The notes beneath the pieces were generated by a model. The model did not search any database and was not told the DNA's origin. It saw only the letters and a program-made list of their open reading frames with translations. Below, piece by piece: positions 1-8,339 of a stretch of 64,000 nucleotides of DNA. This stretch comes from Tateyamaria omphalii (GTDB lineage: Bacteria > Pseudomonadota > Alphaproteobacteria > Rhodobacterales > Rhodobacteraceae), in assembly GCF_001969365.1 (NCBI RefSeq), contig NZ_CP019313.1, positions 1 to 64,000 of the forward strand, given 5' to 3'. The translations under genes and the position numbers were made by a program. Numbering within the stretch: the first letter of the stretch is position 1; the number at the start of each line of letters is the position of its first letter.

Positions 1-1
1 C

Positions 2-259
2 GGCGCGCCGCGTGATCCGGTGGCGCGGTTCCATCTGGGCAACGGCGCGCAGGTGCACAAGGTTCATGCAGGGGCGGATGTGTCGGACAAGGGCATGGCC
101 CAATCGGCGGGCGTGATGGTCAATTACCTTTACGATCTGGCCAAAGTGTCCCAGAACCATGAACGTTTTGCCGCGTCGGGCAAGATCTCTGCCTCGTCCG
201 AGATCAGGTCGTTGAGCGCGAGTGGAAAGAAGTTGATGGCCGAGGAACTGGGCACATGA
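2..259 (+). CDS. matA: Malonyl-CoA decarboxylase, C-terminal end (partial)
   Basis: This is the last 85 or so residues of a gene that begins before the window. The protein would decarboxylate malonyl-CoA to acetyl-CoA in the cytoplasm. The visible tail carries the conserved end of the malonyl-CoA decarboxylase catalytic domain: DPVARFHLGNGA, then a KGMAQSAG stretch, then VNYLYDL. The reading frame is open from base 2 with no start inside the window, so the first Met at base 20 is internal. The stop overlaps the start of the malonyl-CoA synthetase gene (ATGA), the usual mat gene order for malonate use. The family call rests on motif resemblance, and the missing N-terminal part cannot be judged. 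Confidence 0.85.
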   Translation, partial: GAPRDPVARFHLGNGAQVHKVHAGADVSDKGMAQSAGVMVNYLYDLAKVSQNHERFAASGKISASSEIRSLSASGKKLMAEELGT

Positions 260-1773
260 CGAACCCGCTTTACGACGCTCTGTTCGGTCAGCACGCAGGG
301 CAGCAGACGCCGTTTCTGCATCTGGCGGACGGTGGGGTCCTGAGCCATGCGGAGTTTCTGGGGCAGGCGGCGCAGTTTGCGCATGTGCTGGGCGAGGCGG
401 GGCTGGTGCCCGGCGACCGGTTGGCGGCACAGGTCCACAAGTCGCCGCAGGCGCTGGCGCTCTATGCGGCGTGCGTGCAGGCGGGGGTGATCTTTCTGCC
501 GTTGAACACGGGGTATACCACGGGCGAGCTGTCCTATTTCATCGCGGATAGCGGGGCGAAGCTGGTGGTGTGCGATGGCGCTGCCATGGAGGCGCTGCGC
601 GCCGTTACCGACCCGCTGGGCGCGGCGCTGATGTCGTTGAACGGCGACGGGACGGGCAGCCTTGTGCAGGCGGCGGCGTCAAAGTCTGTCACCTATCCCA
701 CAGTGGCGCGGGGCGCGGGTGATCTGGCCGCGTTTCTCTATACCTCTGGCACGACGGGGCGGTCGAAGGGGGCGATGCTGTCGCAGGACAATCTGCTGTC
801 CAATGCGCGGACGCTGGCGGCGTATTGGCGGTTTGATGCAAGCGACGTGCTGCTGCACGCCTTGCCGATCTTTCACACCCATGGGCTGTTTGTGGCGACG
901 AACGTGACGCTGGTGGCGGGGGGATCCATGATTTTCCTGCCGAAGTTCGACACCGATCAGATGATGGCGCATCTGTCGCAGGCCACGGCGATGATGGGGG
1001 TGCCGACGTTCTATACGCGCCTGTTGTCGGATGCGCGGCTGACCCGCGATCTGGTGGGTCACATGCGCCTGTTCGTGTCGGGCAGTGCGCCGCTGCTGGC
1101 AGATACGCATACCGAGTTCGAGGCGCGGACGGGGCACCGCATTCTGGAACGGTATGGGATGACGGAGACGAACATGAACACGTCGAACCCCTATGACGGG
1201 GATCGGCGGGCGGGGACCGTGGGGATGCCGTTGCCGGGGGTGGAGTTGAAGGTCACCGACCGCGCGAGCGGTGAGGCCGTGCCGCAGGGCGAGGTGGGTC
1301 TGATCGAGGTGCGGGGGCCGAATGTGTTCCAGGGCTATTGGAAGATGCCGGAAAAGACCGCTGCCGAATTGCGCGAGGACGGGTTTTTCATCACCGGTGA
1401 TCTTGGGAAGATCGACGCGGACGGGTATGTGCATATCGTGGGCCGCGACAAGGATCTGATCATCTCGGGCGGCTACAACATTTATCCCAAGGAGATCGAG
1501 CTGGTGCTGGATGACCAGCCCGGCGTGCTGGAAAGTGCCGTGATCGGCGTGCCGCACGGTGATTTTGGCGAGACGGTGGTGGGCCTGATCGTGCCGGTGG
1601 CGGGTCAGACGCCGGATGTTGACGGGATCAAGGCGGCGGCTGCGGCGTCGCTGGCGCGGTTCAAACATCCGCGTGCGCTGATCGTGGTGGATGAATTGCC
1701 GCGCAACACGATGGGCAAGGTGCAGAAAAGCCTGCTGCGCGAGGCGCACAAGGATCTGTTTGTGCCGACCTGA
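256..1773 (+). CDS. matB: Malonyl-CoA synthetase (MatB-type acyl-CoA ligase)
   Basis: A 505-residue ANL-superfamily ligase that would make malonyl-CoA from malonate, CoA and ATP. The adenylate P-loop YTSGTTGRSKG lies near residues 162-172. The ERYGMTETNMNTSNP block followed by GTVGMPLPGV is typical of malonyl-CoA synthetases rather than acetyl-CoA synthetases. GRDKDLIISGGYNIYPKE marks the hinge to the C-terminal domain, and PRNTMGKVQK carries the catalytic C-terminal lysine. The length fits MatB. The start overlaps the stop of the decarboxylase gene by four bases, so the two are translationally coupled. No matching malonate carrier lies immediately downstream. The TRAP system at 6.7-9.6 kb could be one candidate but its neighbours suggest a hydroxy acid instead. 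Confidence 0.9.
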   Translation: MTNPLYDALFGQHAGQQTPFLHLADGGVLSHAEFLGQAAQFAHVLGEAGLVPGDRLAAQVHKSPQALALYAACVQAGVIFLPLNTGYTTGELSYFIADSGAKLVVCDGAAMEALRAVTDPLGAALMSLNGDGTGSLVQAAASKSVTYPTVARGAGDLAAFLYTSGTTGRSKGAMLSQDNLLSNARTLAAYWRFDASDVLLHALPIFHTHGLFVATNVTLVAGGSMIFLPKFDTDQMMAHLSQATAMMGVPTFYTRLLSDARLTRDLVGHMRLFVSGSAPLLADTHTEFEARTGHRILERYGMTETNMNTSNPYDGDRRAGTVGMPLPGVELKVTDRASGEAVPQGEVGLIEVRGPNVFQGYWKMPEKTAAELREDGFFITGDLGKIDADGYVHIVGRDKDLIISGGYNIYPKEIELVLDDQPGVLESAVIGVPHGDFGETVVGLIVPVAGQTPDVDGIKAAAAASLARFKHPRALIVVDELPRNTMGKVQKSLLREAHKDLFVPT

Positions 1774-1789
1774 CGGGTCTTGCGGTTAG

Positions 1790-2461
1790 TTAGGCCGCGT
1801 CGTGCGCCCCGAACGCTTTCATGTGGGCGGTGAACTTGTTCAGCATGTGCTGTTTCATCAGCGCGCCAAGGCCCTGCGCGTCGCGCGCGTGCAGTTTTTC
1901 CATCATCTGTTCGTGTTCTTCGATGGCCTGCGACCAGCGTTCGTCCGACAGGTTCACCATGAAGCGCGCGCGCCTGACGCGGACGGCCAGCATGCGGTGG
2001 TGCGCTTCGAGTACGTCGTTTTGCGCCCCTTCGATCAGGGCGTTGTGGATGTCCTGGTTGGCCTGGAAATAGGACTGCCGGTCGCGTGCGGTGTAAGCGG
2101 CGATCATGTCGTCGTGCCGCTGGGTGATCCGCGCGATGGCGGTGTCGTCCATGCGGGCGCAGGCCAGTTCGCCTGCCAGTTGTTCGAGGGTCGCGATCAG
2201 GGGGAAGGTGTTTTCCAGTTCCTGCCGCGTCACCTCGGTCACGCGGGCGCCGCGGTTGGCCTGCAGTTCGACCAGCCCTTCGGAAGCCAGCACCTTGAGC
2301 GCCTCGCGCAGGGGGGTACGGGAGACGCCGAAGGAGGCGCAGAGGTCTTTCTCTGGCACCTTTTCGCCGGGTTTCAGCGCGTCTTCGACCACGAGGTTGC
2401 GGAGCCGTTCCACCAGTTCTTCGTGCAGGGTGGGGCGTTTGATGCTTTCGGTCAGGTTCAT
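1790..2461 (-). CDS. GntR-family transcriptional regulator (FCD subfamily)
   Basis: A 223-residue regulator. An N-terminal winged helix-turn-helix (roughly residues 15-75) contains LKPGEKVPEKDLCASFGVSR and TPLREALKVLASEGLV, and an all-helical FCD effector domain fills the rest, with the metal-binding-type His and Asp positions spread through residues 85-210. It starts 9 bases after the stop of the upstream dehydrogenase gene, so the two form one transcript. It probably controls the divergent region at 5378-5486, where a perfect palindrome sits. MatR of malonate clusters is also a GntR protein, and matB is the convergent neighbour, so malonate or a 2-hydroxy acid are both possible effectors. 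Operon membership favours the latter. Confidence 0.85.
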   Translation of the reverse strand: MNLTESIKRPTLHEELVERLRNLVVEDALKPGEKVPEKDLCASFGVSRTPLREALKVLASEGLVELQANRGARVTEVTRQELENTFPLIATLEQLAGELACARMDDTAIARITQRHDDMIAAYTARDRQSYFQANQDIHNALIEGAQNDVLEAHHRMLAVRVRRARFMVNLSDERWSQAIEEHEQMMEKLHARDAQGLGALMKQHMLNKFTAHMKAFGAHDAA

Positions 2462-2470
2462 CTGGCTATC

Positions 2471-5377
2471 CTACCCATCAAGTGCCTGTTCCAGCAAGCG
2501 TGCGACGTGCAGGGGCTTGCGCGCGGTGCCGTCGGTGATCTGGTGGCGGCAGGAGGTGCCGTCGGCCACGATGATCGCGTCCTCGGGGGCCGCTTCGAGC
2601 GCCGGGAAGAGGTCGAGCCCGGCCATCTTGAGCGAGACGTCGATGGTGTCGGGGGCGTAGCCGAACGCCCCCGCCATGCCGCAGCAGCTGGTTTCGATCA
2701 TGTGGACCTGCGCGCCGGGGATCTGGCCGAGGAGGTCGAGCATGGGGGTGACCGCCGCGTGTGCCTTTTGGTGGCAGTGGCCGTGGACGTGGATCGGGCG
2801 GTTCAGGGGTTTGAGGGGGAGTGCGGGGGCTGTGATCAGGAACTCCTCGAACGTCTTGGCGGTGTCGGCAAGGGCTTGCGCGTCTGGGCCGGGGCAGAGG
2901 GCGAGGAATTCGTCGCGGAAGGTGAGGATGGAGGAGGGTTCGAGCCCGACGACGGGGATGCCGCGTGCGACGGCGTCGCGGGTTGCGTCGATCACGCGCT
3001 GTGCTTCGGCGCGGGCCTCGTCCACGCAGCCGGTGGCCAGAAGTGCGCGCCCGCAGTCGAGGTTGGTGCCTGAGCCGTCGCGGGCCACGGCCACGCGCAG
3101 TCCGGCGGCGCGCATGACCTTGACGGCGGCGCGCAGGTTTTCGGGCTCGAAATAGCGGTTGAACACGTCGGCGAAGAGCAGGACGTCGGGGTCACTGTCC
3201 TGCGCTTCCGCGTCCTGGAACGGGTTGGCGGACCAGACAGGCAGGTCGCGGCGGTGGGACACGCCGGTGAGCCGTTCGGTCAGTTTGCGGACCGCGCCGA
3301 TCTTGTTGCGCAGGTTCATCAGCCACGCGACCCGTGCGGCACGTGGGGCGTAGCGGGGCAGGTAGGCGACCAGTTTTTCCGCGAAGGTGAGGCCGTTTTC
3401 GCGACGGCGCGCGGCGAGCACCTCGATCTTCATGCGGGCCATGTCGACGCCCGTGGGGCATTCGCGCCGACATGCCTTGCACGAGACGCAGTATTTCATC
3501 GTGTCGGTCATCGCGTCCGAGGTCAGGCCGCCAGGCATCTGGCCGCTGATGGCAAAGCGCAGCGTGTTGGCGCGTCCGCGCGTGGCGTCGCGTTCGTTGC
3601 GGGTGGCGCGGAAGGAGGGGCACATGACGCCGCCCTTGAGCTTGCGGCAAGCGCCGTTGTTGTTGCACATCTCGACCGCGCCCTGAAACCCGCCTGCGGC
3701 CCCGGGCCATGCAGACCAGTCGAGCGCGGTGTGGAATTCGGGCACCTCGTAATTGGGGCCGTAGCGAAAGACGCGGCGGTCATCCATGGCGGGGGCATGC
3801 ACGATCTTGCCGGGGTTCATCAGGCCGGTGGGGTCAAAGCGGGCCTTCACCTCTTCGAACGCCGACACGAGGCGCGGTCCGAACATCTTTTCGTGGAATT
3901 CCGAGCGCACGATGCCGTCGCCATGTTCGCCGGAATGCGAGCCCTTGTAGTGTTTGACGAGGTCGAAACATTCCTCGGCGATGGCGCGCATGGTTTTGAC
4001 GTCCTTGTCCTGTCGCATGTTCAGGACGGGCCGGACGTGCAGGCAGCCGACGGAGGCATGGGCGTACCATGTCCCCTTGGTGCCGTGGCGGGCGAAGATG
4101 TCGGTCAGCCCTTGGGTGTATTCCGCGAGGTCTGGGAGGGCGACGGCGCAATCCTCGACGAACGAGATGGGCTTGCCCGCCTCCTTCATCGACATCATCA
4201 CGTTGAGGCCGGATTTGCGGTATTCGGCGATGGCGTTTTGCAGTGTCTTGTCGGTGACTGGGATGACGCCACCCCAACGCGCATCGGTTTCGGAGAAGGC
4301 AAAGCCCAGATCGCCCATGAGCGCGGCCAGTTCGGCGAGCTTGGCCGCATTGGCGGCGGCGTCACCTTCGGCAAATTCCACGAGCAGGAGAGCGGCGGGG
4401 TCGCCATCGACGAAAGCGTCGATGGTCTTGGCGAAAAGCGGGATGTCACGCCCAAGGGCGATCATCGTGTCGTCGATGAGTTCAACCGCCTGCGGGTCGA
4501 GCGTGACCAGATGCTGTGCGGCGTCCATCGCGGCGTAGAAGGTGGGGAAGTGGCAGATGCCCAGCACCTTTTCGCCGGGCAGGTGGGCAAGGCTGAGGTC
4601 CAGTTCGGTGAAATAGGCGAGCGTGCCTTCGGACCCGACAAGCAGGTGGGCCATGTTCACGTCGTTGCCGGTCAGGGCGTCGATGTTGTAGCCGCCGACG
4701 CGGCGCTGGACCTTGGGGAAGCGGGCGTCAATCTCTTCCGCCTCGCGCTGGCCAAGGGCGCGCATGTCGCTGACCAGATCGGCATAGGCGCCCGGCGCAA
4801 GGTCCGCGCCGTTGAACCGGGCGCGGGTGCCGTCAGGGAGAATCGACGAGATCGCGCGCACGTTGTCGCGCATGATCCCGTAGCGCAGGGATTTGCCACC
4901 GGATGAGTTGTTGGCGGCCATGCCGCCCAGAGTGCAGCGTGAGGCGGTGGAGGGATCGACCGGGAACCACAGGCCGTGCGGTTTCAGCGCGCGGTTCAAT
5001 TCATCGAGGACCACGCCCGGCTGTACCTTGGCCGTCAGTTTTTCGGGGTCGATGTCGATGATCTTGTTCAGGTGGCGGGTGTTGTCGAGCACCACGGCGC
5101 GGTTGACGGTTTGGCCGCATTGCGAGGTGCCGCCGCCGCGGGGCAGGACAGGTGTTTCTTCCTCGCGCGCGACCTGCATGACCGCTTCGACATCCGCCTC
5201 TGACCGGGGCAGAACGACGGCTTCGGGCACCATTTGGTAGATGGAGGCGTCGGTGGCATAGCGGGCGCGGCTGGCGGGGTCGGCCATGACCTTGCCTTCT
5301 GTGGCGGCCTCCAACTTTTTGAAAAGATGCGTGTTTTCGCGCATATCGATGTCTGTAACCTCCCCGTCTTGGCCCAT
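2471..5377 (-). CDS. FAD-linked oxidase / Fe-S / CCG-domain dehydrogenase (YdiJ/Dld-like)
   Basis: A 968-residue single-chain dehydrogenase, probably oxidising a D-2-hydroxy acid (glycolate, D-lactate or D-2-hydroxyglutarate) and passing electrons to the respiratory chain. In order: an FAD-binding PCMH domain with PRGGGTS near residue 80 and GGMAANNSSGGKSLRYG near 155-170; an FAD-oxidase C-terminal domain to about residue 530; a Cys-rich segment starting CNNNGACRK; a 4Fe-4S motif CVSCKACRRECP near residues 627-640; and a CCG domain with HGHCHQKAH and ETSCCGMAGAFGY near residues 870-905. The fused layout and size resemble E. coli YdiJ (about 1,000 residues). An AGGA sequence precedes the start. 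It is co-transcribed with the GntR gene and diverges from the aminotransferase-TRAP-GlcG set, which suggests glycolate-like substrates. The exact substrate is inferred. Confidence 0.8.
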   Translation of the reverse strand: MGQDGEVTDIDMRENTHLFKKLEAATEGKVMADPASRARYATDASIYQMVPEAVVLPRSEADVEAVMQVAREEETPVLPRGGGTSQCGQTVNRAVVLDNTRHLNKIIDIDPEKLTAKVQPGVVLDELNRALKPHGLWFPVDPSTASRCTLGGMAANNSSGGKSLRYGIMRDNVRAISSILPDGTRARFNGADLAPGAYADLVSDMRALGQREAEEIDARFPKVQRRVGGYNIDALTGNDVNMAHLLVGSEGTLAYFTELDLSLAHLPGEKVLGICHFPTFYAAMDAAQHLVTLDPQAVELIDDTMIALGRDIPLFAKTIDAFVDGDPAALLLVEFAEGDAAANAAKLAELAALMGDLGFAFSETDARWGGVIPVTDKTLQNAIAEYRKSGLNVMMSMKEAGKPISFVEDCAVALPDLAEYTQGLTDIFARHGTKGTWYAHASVGCLHVRPVLNMRQDKDVKTMRAIAEECFDLVKHYKGSHSGEHGDGIVRSEFHEKMFGPRLVSAFEEVKARFDPTGLMNPGKIVHAPAMDDRRVFRYGPNYEVPEFHTALDWSAWPGAAGGFQGAVEMCNNNGACRKLKGGVMCPSFRATRNERDATRGRANTLRFAISGQMPGGLTSDAMTDTMKYCVSCKACRRECPTGVDMARMKIEVLAARRRENGLTFAEKLVAYLPRYAPRAARVAWLMNLRNKIGAVRKLTERLTGVSHRRDLPVWSANPFQDAEAQDSDPDVLLFADVFNRYFEPENLRAAVKVMRAAGLRVAVARDGSGTNLDCGRALLATGCVDEARAEAQRVIDATRDAVARGIPVVGLEPSSILTFRDEFLALCPGPDAQALADTAKTFEEFLITAPALPLKPLNRPIHVHGHCHQKAHAAVTPMLDLLGQIPGAQVHMIETSCCGMAGAFGYAPDTIDVSLKMAGLDLFPALEAAPEDAIIVADGTSCRHQITDGTARKPLHVARLLEQALDG

Positions 5378-5486
5378 TTTAGCAGGTCCTAAGATTTTGG
5401 TTGACTGAATAATGAATTCATAATTACATTTTTTGCAACGTCAAATCGCGCCGGGCAAACCAGCGCATTTCGGGAGGATACTATCC
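5378..5486. promoter_or_regulatory. Divergent promoter region with GntR-operator candidate
   Basis: This AT-rich intergenic stretch separates the leftward dehydrogenase-gntR pair from the rightward aminotransferase-TRAP set. It contains a perfect 10-base palindrome ATGAATTCAT at 5412-5421, overlapping a TTGACTGAATAATG segment that starts at 5401. Short AT-centred palindromes are typical binding sites of FCD-type GntR regulators, so this is the likely operator of the gntR product at 1790-2461. A good Shine-Dalgarno GGAGG lies at 5472-5476, ahead of the ATG at 5487. Binding is inferred, not shown. Confidence 0.45.
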
Positions 5487-6674
5487 ATGCGCCAGGCTGG
5501 CCGACATTTCCTGCAAATTCCGGGTCCGAGCGCGGTGCCAGACCGTATCCTGCGGGCGATCAGCGCGCAGACCATTGACCACCGGGGCCCGGATTTTGCC
5601 GAGGTGGGCAAGACGGCGCTGGAGGGGATGAAGAGCATCTTCAAGACCGAAAGCCATGTGTTCATCTACCCGTCGTCCGGCACGGGGGCCTGGGAAGCGG
5701 CGCTGGTCAACACGCTGAACCGGGGCGACAAGGTGCTGATGTTCGAGACCGGGCATTTCGCGACGCTGTGGAACAAGATGGCCCGCAAGATCGGGATGGA
5801 GCCGGAGTTTCTGGAAGGCGACTGGCGCGGCGGGGCCGAGCCGGACCGGATCGAGGCGCGGTTGCGCGAGGACACGGGTCACGAGATCAAGGCCGTCTGT
5901 GTGGTGCACAACGAGACGTCGACCGGGTCGGTGTCGAACGTGGCCGAGGTGCGCAAGGCCATTGATGCGGCGGGCCACCCGGCGCTGTTGATGGTCGATA
6001 CGATTTCCGGCCTTGCCTCCATCGACTTCCGATTTGACGAATGGGGCGTGGATGTCTGTGTGTCCGGCTCGCAAAAGGGTCTGATGCTGCCGCCGGGGTT
6101 GAGTTTCAACGCGGTGAGCGCGCGGGCGATGGAGCATTCGAAAACGGTCGAGACCCCGCGCAGTTATTGGGATTGGCAGGACATGGTGGGCCCGAACGAG
6201 ACGGGGTATTTCCCGTACACGCCCGGCACCAACCTTCTTTACGGCCTGAACGAAGCCATTGCGATGCTGCATGAAGAGGGGCTGGACAACGTCTTTGCCC
6301 GCCATGCGCGGCACGGGGCAGCGACGCGGGCGGCCGTGAGGGCCTGGGGGCTTGAGGTGCTGTGCGCGCGGCAGGGCGAGGAATCTGGTGTGCTGACCGC
6401 CGTGCTTATGCCGGGGGGGCATTCCGCCGATGGGTTCCGGGCGACGACGCTGAAGCATTATGACATTTCGCTGGGCAATGGACTGTCCAAGGTGGCCGAC
6501 AAGGTGTTCCGCATCGGGCATCTGGGCGATTTCAATGACCTGATGTTGATGGCGACGCTTTCAGGGGTCGAGATGGGGCTGGCGAAGGCCGGTGTTCCGC
6601 ATCAGGCGGGCGGCGCGCAGGCCGCGATGGAGCATTTGAAGGACACGACAGATACGCGGGTGGCCGCGGAATAA
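5487..6674 (+). CDS. Class V aminotransferase, serine/aspartate-glyoxylate type
   Basis: A 395-residue PLP enzyme of the class V family that would transaminate glyoxylate to glycine with serine, alanine or aspartate as donor. The PLP lysine is in VSGSQKGLMLPPG; the FQIPGP-like N-terminus (FLQIPGPSAVPDRIL) and the HNETSTGSVSNV block are typical of serine-glyoxylate aminotransferases. It is a paralogue of bhcA at 14300-15493 (VTGSQKGFMLPAG, HNETATGVTSDI). The ATG at 5487 was chosen over a longer frame open from 5433 because GGAGG sits ten bases upstream and homology starts there. It is followed by the TRAP genes after a short hairpin. Its role may be to remove the glyoxylate made by the divergent dehydrogenase. 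Confidence 0.85.
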   Translation: MRQAGRHFLQIPGPSAVPDRILRAISAQTIDHRGPDFAEVGKTALEGMKSIFKTESHVFIYPSSGTGAWEAALVNTLNRGDKVLMFETGHFATLWNKMARKIGMEPEFLEGDWRGGAEPDRIEARLREDTGHEIKAVCVVHNETSTGSVSNVAEVRKAIDAAGHPALLMVDTISGLASIDFRFDEWGVDVCVSGSQKGLMLPPGLSFNAVSARAMEHSKTVETPRSYWDWQDMVGPNETGYFPYTPGTNLLYGLNEAIAMLHEEGLDNVFARHARHGAATRAAVRAWGLEVLCARQGEESGVLTAVLMPGGHSADGFRATTLKHYDISLGNGLSKVADKVFRIGHLGDFNDLMLMATLSGVEMGLAKAGVPHQAGGAQAAMEHLKDTTDTRVAAE

Positions 6675-6675
6675 C

Positions 6676-6690
6676 GCCCCGAAACGGGGC
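6676..6690 (+). other. Short intercistronic stem-loop
   Basis: GCCCC-GAAAC-GGGGC just after the aminotransferase stop, with no T-run. It sits before the AAGGGAGG ribosome-binding site of dctP, so it is more likely an mRNA processing or stability element than a full terminator. Confidence 0.45.
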
Positions 6691-6707
6691 ACCAAGGGAG
6701 GAAAACC

Positions 6708-7688
6708 ATGAAACTCAAAGCAACCATACTGGCCAGTGTGGCCGCGTTGGCGATGCCTTTGGCAGCGACGGCAGCCGATCTGACATTGCGGTTTGGTCAT
6801 GTCGGCAACCCCGGCTCGCTGTTCGAGGCGTCAGCGGATGCCTTTGCCGAATGTGCGAACGGCAAGCTGGGCGACCGGGCCGAGGTGCAGACCTTTGGCG
6901 CGAGCCAGCTGGGCAAGGACCGCGAGCTGCTGCAGAAGCTGAAGCTGGGGCAGGTCGATTTCTCTCTGCCGTCGTCGGTGATGTCGTCGGTGGCGCCCGA
7001 GTTCGGCGTGTTCGAGATGCCCTATATCGTGCAGGACCGCGACCACATGCGCCGCATTCAGTCGGAGTTGGGCGATGTGTTCCAGGAGGCCGCGCAAAGC
7101 CAGGGCTACCGGATCATCGGGTATTTCGAGAACGGCTTTCGCCATATCACCAACAACACGCGGCCCATCAATACGCCTGAGGATTTGCAGGGCATCAAGC
7201 TGCGCACGCCCAACGGCGAGTGGCGCGTGAAGATGTTCCAGCTGTATGGTGCGAACCCGACGCCGATGGCCTTTTCCGAGGTGTTCACGGCGCTGCAGAC
7301 CAAGGTGATTGACGGGCAGGAGAACCCCTATGCCCAGATCGCGTCGGCCAAGTTCCAGGAAGTGCAGGAGTATCTGTCGATCACCGGCCATGTCTATACG
7401 CCGGGGTATGTTCTGGTGTCCGAGCGGCGCTGGCAGCAACTGCCCGAGGATGTGCGCGCCGATCTTGAAGCGTGCGGGACCGAGACGCAGGATTTCGTCT
7501 ATGACCATGCTGCGAAGCTGGAAGTTGAACTGCTGAACGTGATCAAGGCCGCTGGCGTGCAGGTGAACGAGGCGGACAATCAGGCGTTCATCGAAGCATC
7601 GACCGCGATCTACGATGAGTTTGCGAGCACCGTGGATGGCGGCGCGGACCTGATCGAGCGTATCCAGAACCTCGCCTCGGGGTCCTGA
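6708..7688 (+). CDS. dctP: TRAP transporter solute-binding protein (DctP family)
   Basis: A 326-residue periplasmic binding protein for a TRAP carboxylate transporter. A Sec signal peptide covers residues 1-22 (MKLKATILASVAALAMPLAA, then TAA before ADLTLRFGH). Family marks include FGASQLGKDRELLQKLKLGQVDF, the INTPEDLQGIKLRTPNG segment with the carboxylate-binding arginine region, and FTALQTKVIDGQENP. A strong Shine-Dalgarno (AAGGGAGG) precedes the start. The gene is followed by a stem-loop and then the two membrane subunits. The neighbouring hydroxyacid dehydrogenase, glyoxylate aminotransferase and GlcG-like gene suggest a small 2-hydroxy or 2-oxo acid as cargo. This is inference, since DctP specificity cannot be read from sequence alone. 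Confidence 0.92.
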   Translation: MKLKATILASVAALAMPLAATAADLTLRFGHVGNPGSLFEASADAFAECANGKLGDRAEVQTFGASQLGKDRELLQKLKLGQVDFSLPSSVMSSVAPEFGVFEMPYIVQDRDHMRRIQSELGDVFQEAAQSQGYRIIGYFENGFRHITNNTRPINTPEDLQGIKLRTPNGEWRVKMFQLYGANPTPMAFSEVFTALQTKVIDGQENPYAQIASAKFQEVQEYLSITGHVYTPGYVLVSERRWQQLPEDVRADLEACGTETQDFVYDHAAKLEVELLNVIKAAGVQVNEADNQAFIEASTAIYDEFASTVDGGADLIERIQNLASGS

Positions 7689-7698
7689 CCCGAGACCG

Positions 7699-7726
7699 GG
7701 CAAGGGGCCGGTGCCGGTCCCTTGCC
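7699..7726 (+). other. Stem-loop between dctP and dctQ
   Basis: A perfect 8-base inverted repeat GGCAAGGG / CCCTTGCC (7699-7706 and 7719-7726), whose 12-base loop can itself pair. It lacks a T-run. A hairpin here is common in TRAP operons and is expected to stabilise the dctP message and lower expression of the membrane subunits. Confidence 0.55.
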
Positions 7727-7796
7727 TGCTTTGGGGTACACTTAAATGACATCGTCTTCTGACTTCTCCGGGCGTGGCGCCCGGCAAGGACCTCTC

Positions 7797-8339
7797 ATGC
7801 TCAAAGCCCTGCAGACATTCTTTGAGGTTATCCTCGAATATTTCGTGATCGTGTTGATGGTGATCCTGACCACGATCGTGGTGGTTGCCGTGACCTATCG
7901 GCTGCTGGGATCGAGCCTGGCCTGGTATGACGAGGTGGCGGCGATCATGCTGGCGTGGATCACCTATTACGGGTCGGCGCTGGCCGTTTTGCGGCGGCGC
8001 CATATCGGGTTCGACAGTGTGTTGTTGTCCATCGGGATGCCGTGGCGCATGTGGGCGGTGGCGCTGGCCGAGTTGATCACGGCGGGCTTTTTCGTCCTCC
8101 TGGCCTGGGCCGGCTACACGGTGATGACCATCCTGGGAGGCATGTCGCTGGTGTCGCTGACCTGGGTACCGGTCAGCTTTGCGCAATCCGTGATCCCCAT
8201 CGGCGCCGTCCTGTTCCTGATCTGTCAGGCGCTGAGCTTGCCGGACTACTGGCGCCAGACAGCCTCGGGCGTGTCACTGGAACATGCCGAGATCGAGGAA
8301 GAGGTGGAAACCGAGATGAAGAAAGCGGGGAACGCCTGA
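7797..8339 (+). CDS. dctQ: TRAP transporter small permease (DctQ family)
   Basis: A 180-residue membrane protein with four predicted transmembrane helices, the small subunit of the TRAP transporter. Helix 1 starts a few residues after the start (VILEYFVIVLMVILTTIVVV). The WYDEVAAIMLAWITYYG segment with the conserved Glu and the RRRHIGFD loop are DctQ signatures. I prefer the ATG at 7797 because AAGGA lies six bases upstream and it leaves a normal short N-terminus; the longer frame from 7746 has no ribosome-binding site. Its stop overlaps the dctM start (TGATG), so the two are coupled. The C-terminus is acidic (EIEEEVETE). Confidence 0.88.
   Translation: MLKALQTFFEVILEYFVIVLMVILTTIVVVAVTYRLLGSSLAWYDEVAAIMLAWITYYGSALAVLRRRHIGFDSVLLSIGMPWRMWAVALAELITAGFFVLLAWAGYTVMTILGGMSLVSLTWVPVSFAQSVIPIGAVLFLICQALSLPDYWRQTASGVSLEHAEIEEEVETEMKKAGNA

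Noticed and set aside
256..1773. General long-chain acyl-CoA synthetase
   Set aside because: The ERYGMTETNMNTSNP block and the coupled malonyl-CoA decarboxylase gene point specifically to malonyl-CoA synthetase.
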